From positions 1 through 31,145 of the forward strand of contig CALBGL010000020.1 of the NCBI GenBank assembly GCA_937892735.1: a DNA stretch of 31,145 nt. The letters run 5' to 3'. The translations under genes and the position numbers were made by a program. Of the stretch, positions 8,225-14,104 are shown piece by piece. Source of the DNA: an uncultured Clostridia bacterium. Its GTDB lineage: Bacteria; Bacillota; Clostridia; Lachnospirales; Bianqueaceae. The notes beneath the pieces were generated by a model. That model saw only the letters and a list, made by a program, of their open reading frames with translations, did not search any database and had not been told where the DNA came from. The stretch's first letter is position 1, and every line of letters begins with the position of its first letter.

Positions 8225-8264
8225 GCCCCGCACACAAAGGCTATTTGTGTGTGGGGCATTTTTT
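8225..8264 (+). terminator. Leader terminator/attenuator before the MATE gene
   Basis: Arms 8225-8238 and 8244-8257 pair over 14 positions (one G-U pair) around a 5-nt loop and are followed by ATTTTTT. This is a full intrinsic terminator placed between a consensus promoter and the efflux gene. It would either end a ~50-nt transcript or act as an attenuator whose read-through sets MATE expression. Confidence 0.75.
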
Positions 8265-8300
8265 AATCCAAAATCTACACTATGTCAACGGAGAAGAACT

Positions 8301-9680
8301 ATGGAGAGATTTAAGAACACATTTCTTGAGGGACCGATTTTACCCTCTCTATTACGATTTGCGCTGCCCGTTTTGTTTGCTTTGATTTTACAGGCACTTT
8401 ATGGCGCAGTTGATCTGTGGGCAGTTGGAAAGTTTGCAACAACCGCTGATATTTCCGCAGTAGCAACAGGTAGTCAGACCATGCAAATTATCACCGGAAT
8501 TGTTACCGGACTTTCTATGGGGACAACCGTATTGCTCGGACAGAAAATCGGGCATAAGGATAACAACGGTGCTGCACAGGCTATCGGCACTAGCATAAAA
8601 ATATTTGCTGTACTTGGTGTTGTTTTGAGCGTTATTATGATTGCTTTGGCACAGCCCATCACGCAGGTTATGAACGCGCCGGAAGAAGCCTTTGCGCAGA
8701 CAATTCATTATATACAGATTTGCGGCGGCGGAAGTTTATGTATTGTGGCTTATAATCTGTTGAGTGCAATTTTCAGAGGTATTGGAGACTCAAAATCTCC
8801 GTTGCTCTTTGTTTTGATTGCTTGTGTTACGAACATCGTCGGAGATATTATTTTAATTGATTTGTTTGACTTGGGGGCGGCAGGAGCCGCGATTGCAACC
8901 GTAACAGCACAAGCGGTCAGCGTCATGCTCTCTTTCGTATTGATTAAGAAAAAAGGGGTACCCTTTCCTTTTACAAAGGCGCATTTACGGTTTCACAGGA
9001 ATACGGCGGCAGTTGTACTTAAACTCGGATCACCGATTGCCTTACAGGATATGTGTAATGAAATTTCTTATCTAATTATTATCGGCCTTATTAATGTGCT
9101 TGGCGTAACAGCGTCAGCCGGAGTTGGAATTGCGGAGAAATTAGTAATTTTCATTTTACTCATTCCTATGTCGTATATGCAATCTATTTCTGCATTTGTG
9201 GCACAAAATGTAGGTGCAGAGCAATATGGACGCGCTAAAAAAGCCATGTATACAGGAATAGGAACAGCCGCTGTTTTGGGTGGGATAATGGCATATATTT
9301 CGTTCTTTCATGGCGATGCCTTATCCATGATATTCGTAAAAGACACAGCCGCAGCAGATGCCGGAGCAGTTATTAAAGCGTCCGCCGAGTTTCTTAAAGC
9401 CACATCTATTGAATGTTTTATTTTATCCGTTGCATACTGCCTCACCGGATACTTTAATGGGCTTGGTAAAACGACATTCGTTATGATACAGGGATTATGC
9501 GCTATTTTTCTTATAAAAATCCCTTACGCATGGTTTGCAAGCCAGCAGCCTGACCCACAACTGTTTCAAATCGGACTTTCCACCGCATTTGCGGCAGTCT
9601 TTACATTGATAGTATGCTTTGCTTACTTTTTCTTATATGCAAGAAAAAGTAAGCAAGAACAGAAAGGGAAACTCGAATGA
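8301..9680 (+). CDS. MATE-family multidrug efflux transporter
   Basis: Taking ATG at 8301 gives 459 residues, normal for a 12-helix MATE pump; a longer frame opens at 8247 but would run through the terminator hairpin, while ATG 8301 has GGAG 7 nt upstream. The start reads MERFKNTFLEGPILPSLLRF, then alternating hydrophobic helices in two MatE halves. Conserved features include ALPVLFALILQALYGAVDLW in helix 1, the GTTVLLGQKIG loop, and a second-half SPIALQDM segment that mirrors the first half. Such pumps export cationic drugs or metabolites across the membrane using Na+ or H+; substrate and ion cannot be deduced. It is the most intact gene of the accessory island and sits behind a promoter/attenuator leader. 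It overlaps a seven-codon frame (ATGA) that looks like a truncated downstream gene. Confidence 0.9.
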   Translation: MERFKNTFLEGPILPSLLRFALPVLFALILQALYGAVDLWAVGKFATTADISAVATGSQTMQIITGIVTGLSMGTTVLLGQKIGHKDNNGAAQAIGTSIKIFAVLGVVLSVIMIALAQPITQVMNAPEEAFAQTIHYIQICGGGSLCIVAYNLLSAIFRGIGDSKSPLLFVLIACVTNIVGDIILIDLFDLGAAGAAIATVTAQAVSVMLSFVLIKKKGVPFPFTKAHLRFHRNTAAVVLKLGSPIALQDMCNEISYLIIIGLINVLGVTASAGVGIAEKLVIFILLIPMSYMQSISAFVAQNVGAEQYGRAKKAMYTGIGTAAVLGGIMAYISFFHGDALSMIFVKDTAAADAGAVIKASAEFLKATSIECFILSVAYCLTGYFNGLGKTTFVMIQGLCAIFLIKIPYAWFASQQPDPQLFQIGLSTAFAAVFTLIVCFAYFFLYARKSKQEQKGKLE

Positions 9681-9700
9681 AAACGATTATTTGCATATAA
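9677..9700 (+). pseudogene. Seven-codon stub of a gene once coupled to the MATE gene
   Basis: An ATG overlapping the MATE stop (ATGA at 9677-9680) starts MKTIICI and then TAA. AAAGGGAAA lies just upstream as a possible ribosome site. The ATGA overlap is a common operon junction, so this may be the 5' end of a lost second gene. The remaining bases to the IS end at 9805 hold only a 6-bp hairpin (CTTCCC/GGGAAG) and no convincing gene. Confidence 0.3.
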
Positions 9701-9803
9701 ACCGATGTATAACTTCCCAATTTATCGGGAAGATAGCAAAGCCAACCGGGGTAGTCAACAGCGGCCCGTTTCACGGTCTGCGTGTAATTCCTTGTAGACT
9801 GAA

Positions 9804-10127
9804 CTAAGGAGCTGTTGCAAAATGTGAACTGTTGGCGTCATTTTCATTCATTTCCTCCGGGGCTTTTCTTTTCCCCCTGCGGTCCTTCAGGGCCTCCACT
9901 CCTCCAGATTCGTATTTTATGGTATAATTCCTGGCCTGTTGGTAAGATATCCCATATTTTTCGGATGTTTCCGTATAGTTATAGCCATGAGTGATGCAGT
10001 ATTGGACGACCTCAACCCGTTCATCAAAGGTGGTCTTTCTGATGGTACAACCTCCCGTTCTAGAAGATTTTAATTCCTCATGACCATTATACTTCATAAG
10101 AATACTTGTGTTTAAATGCCATAACAA
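9804..10127 (-). pseudogene. Truncated IS transposase OrfA (HTH domain)
   Basis: The open frame encodes TIRKTTFDERVEVVQYCITH and NYTETSEKYGISYQQARNYT followed by a Gly/Lys-rich linker (GGVEALKDRRGKRKAPEEM), a typical HTH segment of IS3-family OrfA proteins. It then runs directly into the left inverted repeat and stops at 9804, so a deletion fused OrfA to the far IS end. The best-placed start, ATG at 10120-10122 behind AGAAGGGAG, reads MAFKHKYSYEV and stops in another frame, so the 5' part is frameshifted or deleted too. No functional transposase is expected. Confidence 0.7.
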
Positions 10128-10223
10128 TGCTCCCTTCTAAGTAAACAAGTTTTTATTATTTCGCTTGTCTACCTAGAAGGGAGCATATCAATGATTTCTC
10201 AGCTATTTTGTAACAGCCCCTTA
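9805..10223 (-). mobile_element. IS deletion derivative (MITE-like, 419 bp) with terminal inverted repeats
   Basis: The ends 9805-9823 (TAAGGAGCTGTTGCAAAAT) and 10205-10223 are inverted repeats matching at 17 of 19 positions. Between them lies only the N-terminal HTH part of a transposase OrfA on the minus strand; the catalytic DDE part is absent. Elements of the family implied by the HTH (IS3-type) are normally well over 1 kb. The copy is therefore non-autonomous. No clear target-site duplication is visible. Family placement is uncertain because the GCTGTTGCAAA end is also reminiscent of other IS families. Confidence 0.75.
10127..10186 (-). promoter_or_regulatory. RNA hairpin hiding the OrfA ribosome binding site
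   Basis: The arms 10127-10149 and 10164-10186 form a 23-bp inverted repeat around a 14-nt loop. The two differences are A/C mismatches on the plus strand but G-U pairs in the minus-strand RNA, so the stem is complete only in the transposase-sense transcript. The arm nearest the start contains AGAAGGGAG, the OrfA ribosome site. This fits the known IS strategy of blocking translation from read-through transcripts. Confidence 0.6.
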
Positions 10224-10232
10224 TGACACTCC

Positions 10233-10251
10233 ATGATTGTCCTGCAATCAT
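10233..10251 (-). other. Small hairpin at the stop codon of the cytidylate-kinase-like gene
   Basis: ATGATTG (10233-10239) and CAATCAT (10245-10251) form a 7-bp stem that spans the gene's stop codon. No U-tract follows; the IS derivative begins 9 nt further on. It may be a terminator separated from its U-tract by the island. Confidence 0.35.
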
Positions 10252-10874
10252 CCCATCTGCCTTCTGGCGTAATCCGCCAGAAGCTTAACAATCCCATCGG
10301 GGGTAAAGTAAGAGGTATCTAAAGAAATATGAAAATTCTTAGCGGCTCCCCATTCCTGCGCGGTATAAAAATCATAGTATTTAGCCCGCTGACGATCGGT
10401 TCGTTTGATGACACCGTCTACATCCTTTGCCGGGACATGATAGAGACGCATGATCCTTTCGCGACGATATTCCATATTCGCATGAATAAATACTTTCAAA
10501 AGTCTGGGCATACCATCCAGCAGATAGTCAGCGCAACGACCCACAATGACGCAGGATCCCTCCGACGCTACTTTACGGATAACATCCGCCTGAATAGAAA
10601 ACAGGGAGTCATTCGTCAACATATCATTATTGTAAAACATGTAATTGCCAGGATACAAAGAAGCACTCCATCCTATGGAAAACATAGTACCGTGGTTGGT
10701 CTTCTCATCCGCTCGTTCAAAGATGTGGGATTGAATACCGCTCTCTTCAGAGGCCCTTGTAATGAGTTCCTTGTCATAAAAAGGAATCCCTAAAGTCTGC
10801 GCCAGTTTTTCTCCCACTTCTCGGCCGCCGCTTCCATACTCTCTGCCCAATGTGATAATCATCGGTCTTGCCAT
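10248..10874 (-). CDS. Cytidylate-kinase-like family protein
   Basis: The 208-residue protein begins with a P-loop-like segment (ITLGREYGSGGREVGEKLAQ) and continues with FYDKELITRASEESG, VIVGRCADYLL and a C-terminal Arg-rich lid (YRRERIMRL...RTDRQRAKYY). This pattern is that of the cytidylate kinase-like family (Cytidylate_kin2) common in Clostridia, which is distinct from canonical Cmk; members are presumed nucleotide kinases of unproven substrate. ATG at 10872-10874 is chosen because AAAGGAGG lies 8 nt upstream; an in-frame TTG at 10880 would sit only 2 nt from that site. It has its own promoter and its 3' end abuts the accessory island. Confidence 0.8.
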   Translation of the reverse strand: MARPMIITLGREYGSGGREVGEKLAQTLGIPFYDKELITRASEESGIQSHIFERADEKTNHGTMFSIGWSASLYPGNYMFYNNDMLTNDSLFSIQADVIRKVASEGSCVIVGRCADYLLDGMPRLLKVFIHANMEYRRERIMRLYHVPAKDVDGVIKRTDRQRAKYYDFYTAQEWGAAKNFHISLDTSYFTPDGIVKLLADYARRQMG

Positions 10875-10925
10875 ATTCAATTCCTCCTTTTTGATTGCTA
10901 TACAGCAATTCGATTTCTTATACTA

Positions 10926-10954
10926 ATTATATCATGCAACTCTCTTAATGTCCA
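10926..10954 (-). promoter_or_regulatory. Promoter of the cytidylate-kinase-like gene
   Basis: Minus strand TGGACA (10949-10954), 17 bp, TATAAT (10926-10931). A 6-bp palindrome (ATTGCT/AGCAAT, 10894-10909) lies in the leader just before the GGAGG site. Confidence 0.65.
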
Positions 10955-10969
10955 GCTATTTTGTGCATT

Positions 10970-12958
10970 TTATACTAGCTGTTTGATTTTTCCCATGCGA
11001 TACGCGAGAAGCAAACGTTTCAAATCTTCACTCTGCCTTCTCAAGTCATGGCCGACATCCGTATCTCGCACTAGCTTTCGGTTCAAATATCGCTTTACTT
11101 CAATCGTCTTAGAATGAATGTCCTTTTCCTCTCGGATGGCCGACGCTGTCGACTCGAAGGGTTCATGAGCGGCCAGGTTCATTCCATGGGAATTAGAGAT
11201 CAGTGTATACCCGGCAATCCCTGTCTGATTATGATACGCTTTGGACAGCCCGCCATCAATGATCAGAAGTTTCCCGCCGCCTTTTACGGGGCTTTCCCCT
11301 TTCTTCACTTTGACAGGAACATGTCCATTGATGATATGAGACTCCTCCGGGCTCAGGCCAAACTCTACGAGAATCTGATCGCACATGGGCTCTGTCTCTA
11401 CATATTTATAGTAAGGGTTTTTTCCTTCATCCATCAATGGCTTTTCATCCAGGAAATATCGTTCGAAGGTTGTCATTCGAGTCTTTCCAAACAAGGGAGA
11501 ATAGGGTCCACACCATAGATACCAGAAGATATCCTGTCCGTCCAGTTGCTCCTTACTGCCTTCCGGCGCAAAATATCCCTTCCGTACCGTTTGTTCTAAG
11601 CCATCCAAAAGCGCCTTTCCTGTCAAATAGTTTCCATGCAGGGTGATGCCGGCAAAGCCGCCGTCTTCATGCAGAGGAATACAACCATGATATAAAAGAT
11701 TGGAATTGACGATCTTGTACATGCTGCCTCGAGAAAATAAAAACCGAACATGTTCCTGCAACTTGGTGTTGTTTTTAAATGCACGGATCAGCTGATGCAT
11801 AGTCTCCTCCTCTTCTGGGTGCATTTTCAGAGGATCTTGCGGATCAATGGTCGGGAAATACGTATCCTTTAACGCGTAGTTTTTTCCTTGTATGGAAATC
11901 GTTCCATTATGGGAATCCATCCGAGAAAGTAAAATCCGATCCTGCATTCCATATTCCGGATGTCTGATTAGGAGCTTTCCCTCTGCCTTCAGTTGAAGAA
12001 TCGTAATCGCTTTATGAATCTTACTGATAGAAGCCGGATCATTTGCGATGGCACTCTCGTTGGAAGTGGAAGGCCAAAAGGCCGTGCAAGGATCTTGTCT
12101 ATACATTTCTTGCGCGAACATCGCCAGGGGACGCAGAGAAATTCCATATCCATCTTCCAGGGTATCCAGATTATTATAGCGGCAGCAGATTCGGATAACT
12201 CCGGCAATACAAGCTGGATTACCGGCAGCAGCCCCCATCCAGAGAATATCATGATTTCCCCATTGGATATCCACATCATGATATCGCATCAGTTCGTCCA
12301 GAATCATATGCGCGCCAGGACCACGGTCATAGATGTCGCCGATAATGTGGAGTTTATCAATCGATAACCGCGTAATCAATTCACACAAAGCAATGATAAA
12401 CGCATCGGCACGTTGTATCTCGATGATCGTTTCGATCATTCGATCATAATAAGCATTCTGATCCGGCATATGTTGAAATCCATGGATCAACTCATCAATA
12501 ATATAAGCGAAATCTTTCGGCAATGCCTTTCTCACTTTTGAGCGCGTGTACTTTGAAGAAACCTGGCGGCAAACCTCGATAAGCCGGTATAATGTCACTC
12601 GATACCAATCTTTCAGATCATTTTGCTCCTTCTTCAGGAGCTCCAATTTCTGCTGCGGATAGTAAATCAACGTGGCTAATGTCTTACGTTCCGTCTCTCC
12701 TAACGTGGTACCGAAACTTTCATCCACTTTGGTTTTAATAACTCCTGACGCATTCCGCAACATATGAGAGAAAGCCTCGTACTCTCCATGTAAATCGCTT
12801 AAGAAATGTTCTGTCCCTTTCGGCAAATCCAAAATGGCCTGTAAATTGATGATTTCCGTAGAAGCAGTTTGAATGCTCGGAAAACTTCTCGATAAAAGCG
12901 TTAGGTATTTAAGTTCTTCTTCGGTAAATTCTATATCATTTTGAATCCTGTCTTCCAT
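10970..12958 (-). CDS. fbp: Fructose-1,6-bisphosphatase, class III
   Basis: The 662-residue protein is the Firmicute-specific FBPase that hydrolyses fructose-1,6-bisphosphate to fructose-6-phosphate in gluconeogenesis. Metallophosphoesterase motifs are all visible: SDLHGEYEAF (Asp55, His57), IIGDIYDRGPG near residue 205, WGNHDILWMG near 238, and late His motifs in INGHVPVKVKKGE and SNSHGMNL. Length fits the family (about 640-670). ATG at 12956-12958 has GGAG 8 nt upstream. It has a strong promoter and is divergent from two small unknown genes. Fbp supplies hexose phosphates that could feed the glycogen genes later in the window. Confidence 0.96.
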   Translation of the reverse strand: MEDRIQNDIEFTEEELKYLTLLSRSFPSIQTASTEIINLQAILDLPKGTEHFLSDLHGEYEAFSHMLRNASGVIKTKVDESFGTTLGETERKTLATLIYYPQQKLELLKKEQNDLKDWYRVTLYRLIEVCRQVSSKYTRSKVRKALPKDFAYIIDELIHGFQHMPDQNAYYDRMIETIIEIQRADAFIIALCELITRLSIDKLHIIGDIYDRGPGAHMILDELMRYHDVDIQWGNHDILWMGAAAGNPACIAGVIRICCRYNNLDTLEDGYGISLRPLAMFAQEMYRQDPCTAFWPSTSNESAIANDPASISKIHKAITILQLKAEGKLLIRHPEYGMQDRILLSRMDSHNGTISIQGKNYALKDTYFPTIDPQDPLKMHPEEEETMHQLIRAFKNNTKLQEHVRFLFSRGSMYKIVNSNLLYHGCIPLHEDGGFAGITLHGNYLTGKALLDGLEQTVRKGYFAPEGSKEQLDGQDIFWYLWCGPYSPLFGKTRMTTFERYFLDEKPLMDEGKNPYYKYVETEPMCDQILVEFGLSPEESHIINGHVPVKVKKGESPVKGGGKLLIIDGGLSKAYHNQTGIAGYTLISNSHGMNLAAHEPFESTASAIREEKDIHSKTIEVKRYLNRKLVRDTDVGHDLRRQSEDLKRLLLAYRMGKIKQLV

Positions 12959-13095
12959 ATGAAAATCTCCATTTTTCTGCAGTATAGGAATCCCTTCTTT
13001 TCGCGTTTCTTTCGTTAAAAATGGATTGTCGTCCTTTGGGCCAACTCGGGATGTGGTTCCATCGCTGTAATCCAGAAAACCATCATACCATCCCT

Positions 13096-13125
13096 ATTAT
13101 ATCATCTCTTTAGATTTTCTGTCAA
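13096..13125 (-). promoter_or_regulatory. Promoter of fbp
   Basis: Minus strand perfect TTGACA (13120-13125), 18 bp, perfect TATAAT (13096-13101). The leader is about 135 nt long and holds no obvious riboswitch or terminator. The same 80-bp gap must also contain the start signals of the divergent plus-strand pair. Confidence 0.75.
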
Positions 13126-13179
13126 ACATTCTTCCATAGCGCATATATATGATACAAAAGGATAGATGGAGGATTTTTC

Positions 13180-13740
13180 ATGCCCTCTTCTTATGATATC
13201 AATATGCCTTCGGAACCCGTACGCATCCTGAGAAGTGCGCTTCCTTATCTAGGAAATACAGTACAGCATCAGGTCAGCTTGGCACTAAAGTGTATGGAAC
13301 TTCAGGATATCCTGCAAAGTTCGATTCCTTCCTCCGAAGACAGTAGTTTAATGCGCGGTGGAGAAGAAAACGGAGAACCCACCCAGAATATTTCGGATAG
13401 AAGACTGCAAATGCTACAGAGTATTCGTGGAGCTTGTAATCCAGAGCACGTAGGATATGTAGATACTGTCATCCAAACTTTCCACATGCAATCTATGATT
13501 CAACAAATCCCACCAGCCTCTTCCTCCGTACCTTCTGCGGATACTCCCGTGATTCCCTTTTTACGAAATGTGAAAACGCCTTCCCCTTCTTCCGATTCGA
13601 GACCTGAAGAAACTTTAGAAAATCACCTCAAATCCATGCTGAATCCACAGCAACAAGCACTCTTTCAGTCCTTCAGTCAGATCCTGAAACAACCCGAAAC
13701 CACACAAAATTCGGTTGAAAGTGAGGTCGCTCATGGATGA
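13180..13740 (+). CDS. Hypothetical protein, first gene of an overlapping pair
   Basis: I do not recognise this 186-residue protein. Its first ~120 residues look helical and amphipathic (VRILRSALPYLGNTVQHQVS, LALKCMELQDIL), and a Pro/Ser-rich, low-complexity middle (about 108-145) leads to a Gln-rich helix with HLKSMLNPQQQALFQSFSQI near the C-terminus. There is no signal peptide, membrane segment or Cys cluster. GGAGG 7 nt before ATG makes the start secure. Its stop overlaps the next gene by 8 nt, so the two are translationally coupled and probably work together. It is divergent from fbp. The shape suggests an adaptor or structural protein; this is only inference. Confidence 0.7.
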   Translation: MPSSYDINMPSEPVRILRSALPYLGNTVQHQVSLALKCMELQDILQSSIPSSEDSSLMRGGEENGEPTQNISDRRLQMLQSIRGACNPEHVGYVDTVIQTFHMQSMIQQIPPASSSVPSADTPVIPFLRNVKTPSPSSDSRPEETLENHLKSMLNPQQQALFQSFSQILKQPETTQNSVESEVAHG

Positions 13741-13999
13741 TTTTGGCGCGACTCTTCGCAAGAAACCGGCATTTCGTCGGCTTTCTCCGCGAAAGCGTCG
13801 TTTTATCGAAGAGATGAGTACACTCATGAGTGGCAAAGAACCCCTTCAATGCATTCAAATTTTTCTGGCGTATCATATGCGCATGGAAAATGAAGGGATT
13901 CGCTTTACGCCAGATGAATCGGCACTCATGAAAGAATGCTTGTTGGAGATGCTGCCATCTCAGGACCGTGCTCGTGTGGAATGGATGCTCAGAAAATAA
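13733..13999 (+). CDS. Small hypothetical protein, second gene of the pair
   Basis: This 88-residue basic protein is not recognised. It starts MDDFGATLRKKPAFRRLSPR, continues with FIEEMSTLMSGKEPLQCIQI and ends LPSQDRARVEWMLRK; predicted all-helical, rich in Arg and Lys at the N-terminus. ATG at 13733 has GAGG 6 nt upstream; a TTG in frame at 13715 lacks a site. The start overlaps the previous gene's stop (ATGGATGA). Chain length and helical pattern would suit a partner or regulator of the upstream protein, but this is inference. A terminator follows 13 nt after the stop. Confidence 0.7.
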   Translation: MDDFGATLRKKPAFRRLSPRKRRFIEEMSTLMSGKEPLQCIQIFLAYHMRMENEGIRFTPDESALMKECLLEMLPSQDRARVEWMLRK

Positions 14000-14012
14000 A
14001 GAATAGAAGAAC

Positions 14013-14047
14013 GGAAAAGGGTGTTGCCGATGACAACACCCTTTTCC
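14013..14047. terminator. Terminator between convergent genes
   Basis: Perfect 14-bp stem (14013-14026 with 14034-14047) and a 7-nt loop. The A/T runs lie inside the stem ends and not after it, so strength is uncertain. It serves the unknown pair on the plus strand and possibly the EF-G-like gene from the other side. Confidence 0.65.
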
Positions 14048-14104
14048 CTATCAAAGGAGTCACTCATTCAGTCCCCGAATCCATATCGGTTCCTCCTAAT
14101 CTGC

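Noticed and set aside
8247..8300. Longer MATE start at 8247
   Set aside because: It would add 18 non-helical residues encoded in the terminator hairpin; ATG 8301 has a proper GGAG site and gives a normal MATE N-terminus.
9619..9807. A 62-codon plus-strand ORF after MATE
   Set aside because: It begins inside MATE in another frame, has no ribosome site, and shows no protein-family features.
13302..13487. Antisense ORF inside the first unknown gene
   Set aside because: It is a shadow of the plus-strand gene, with no ribosome site.
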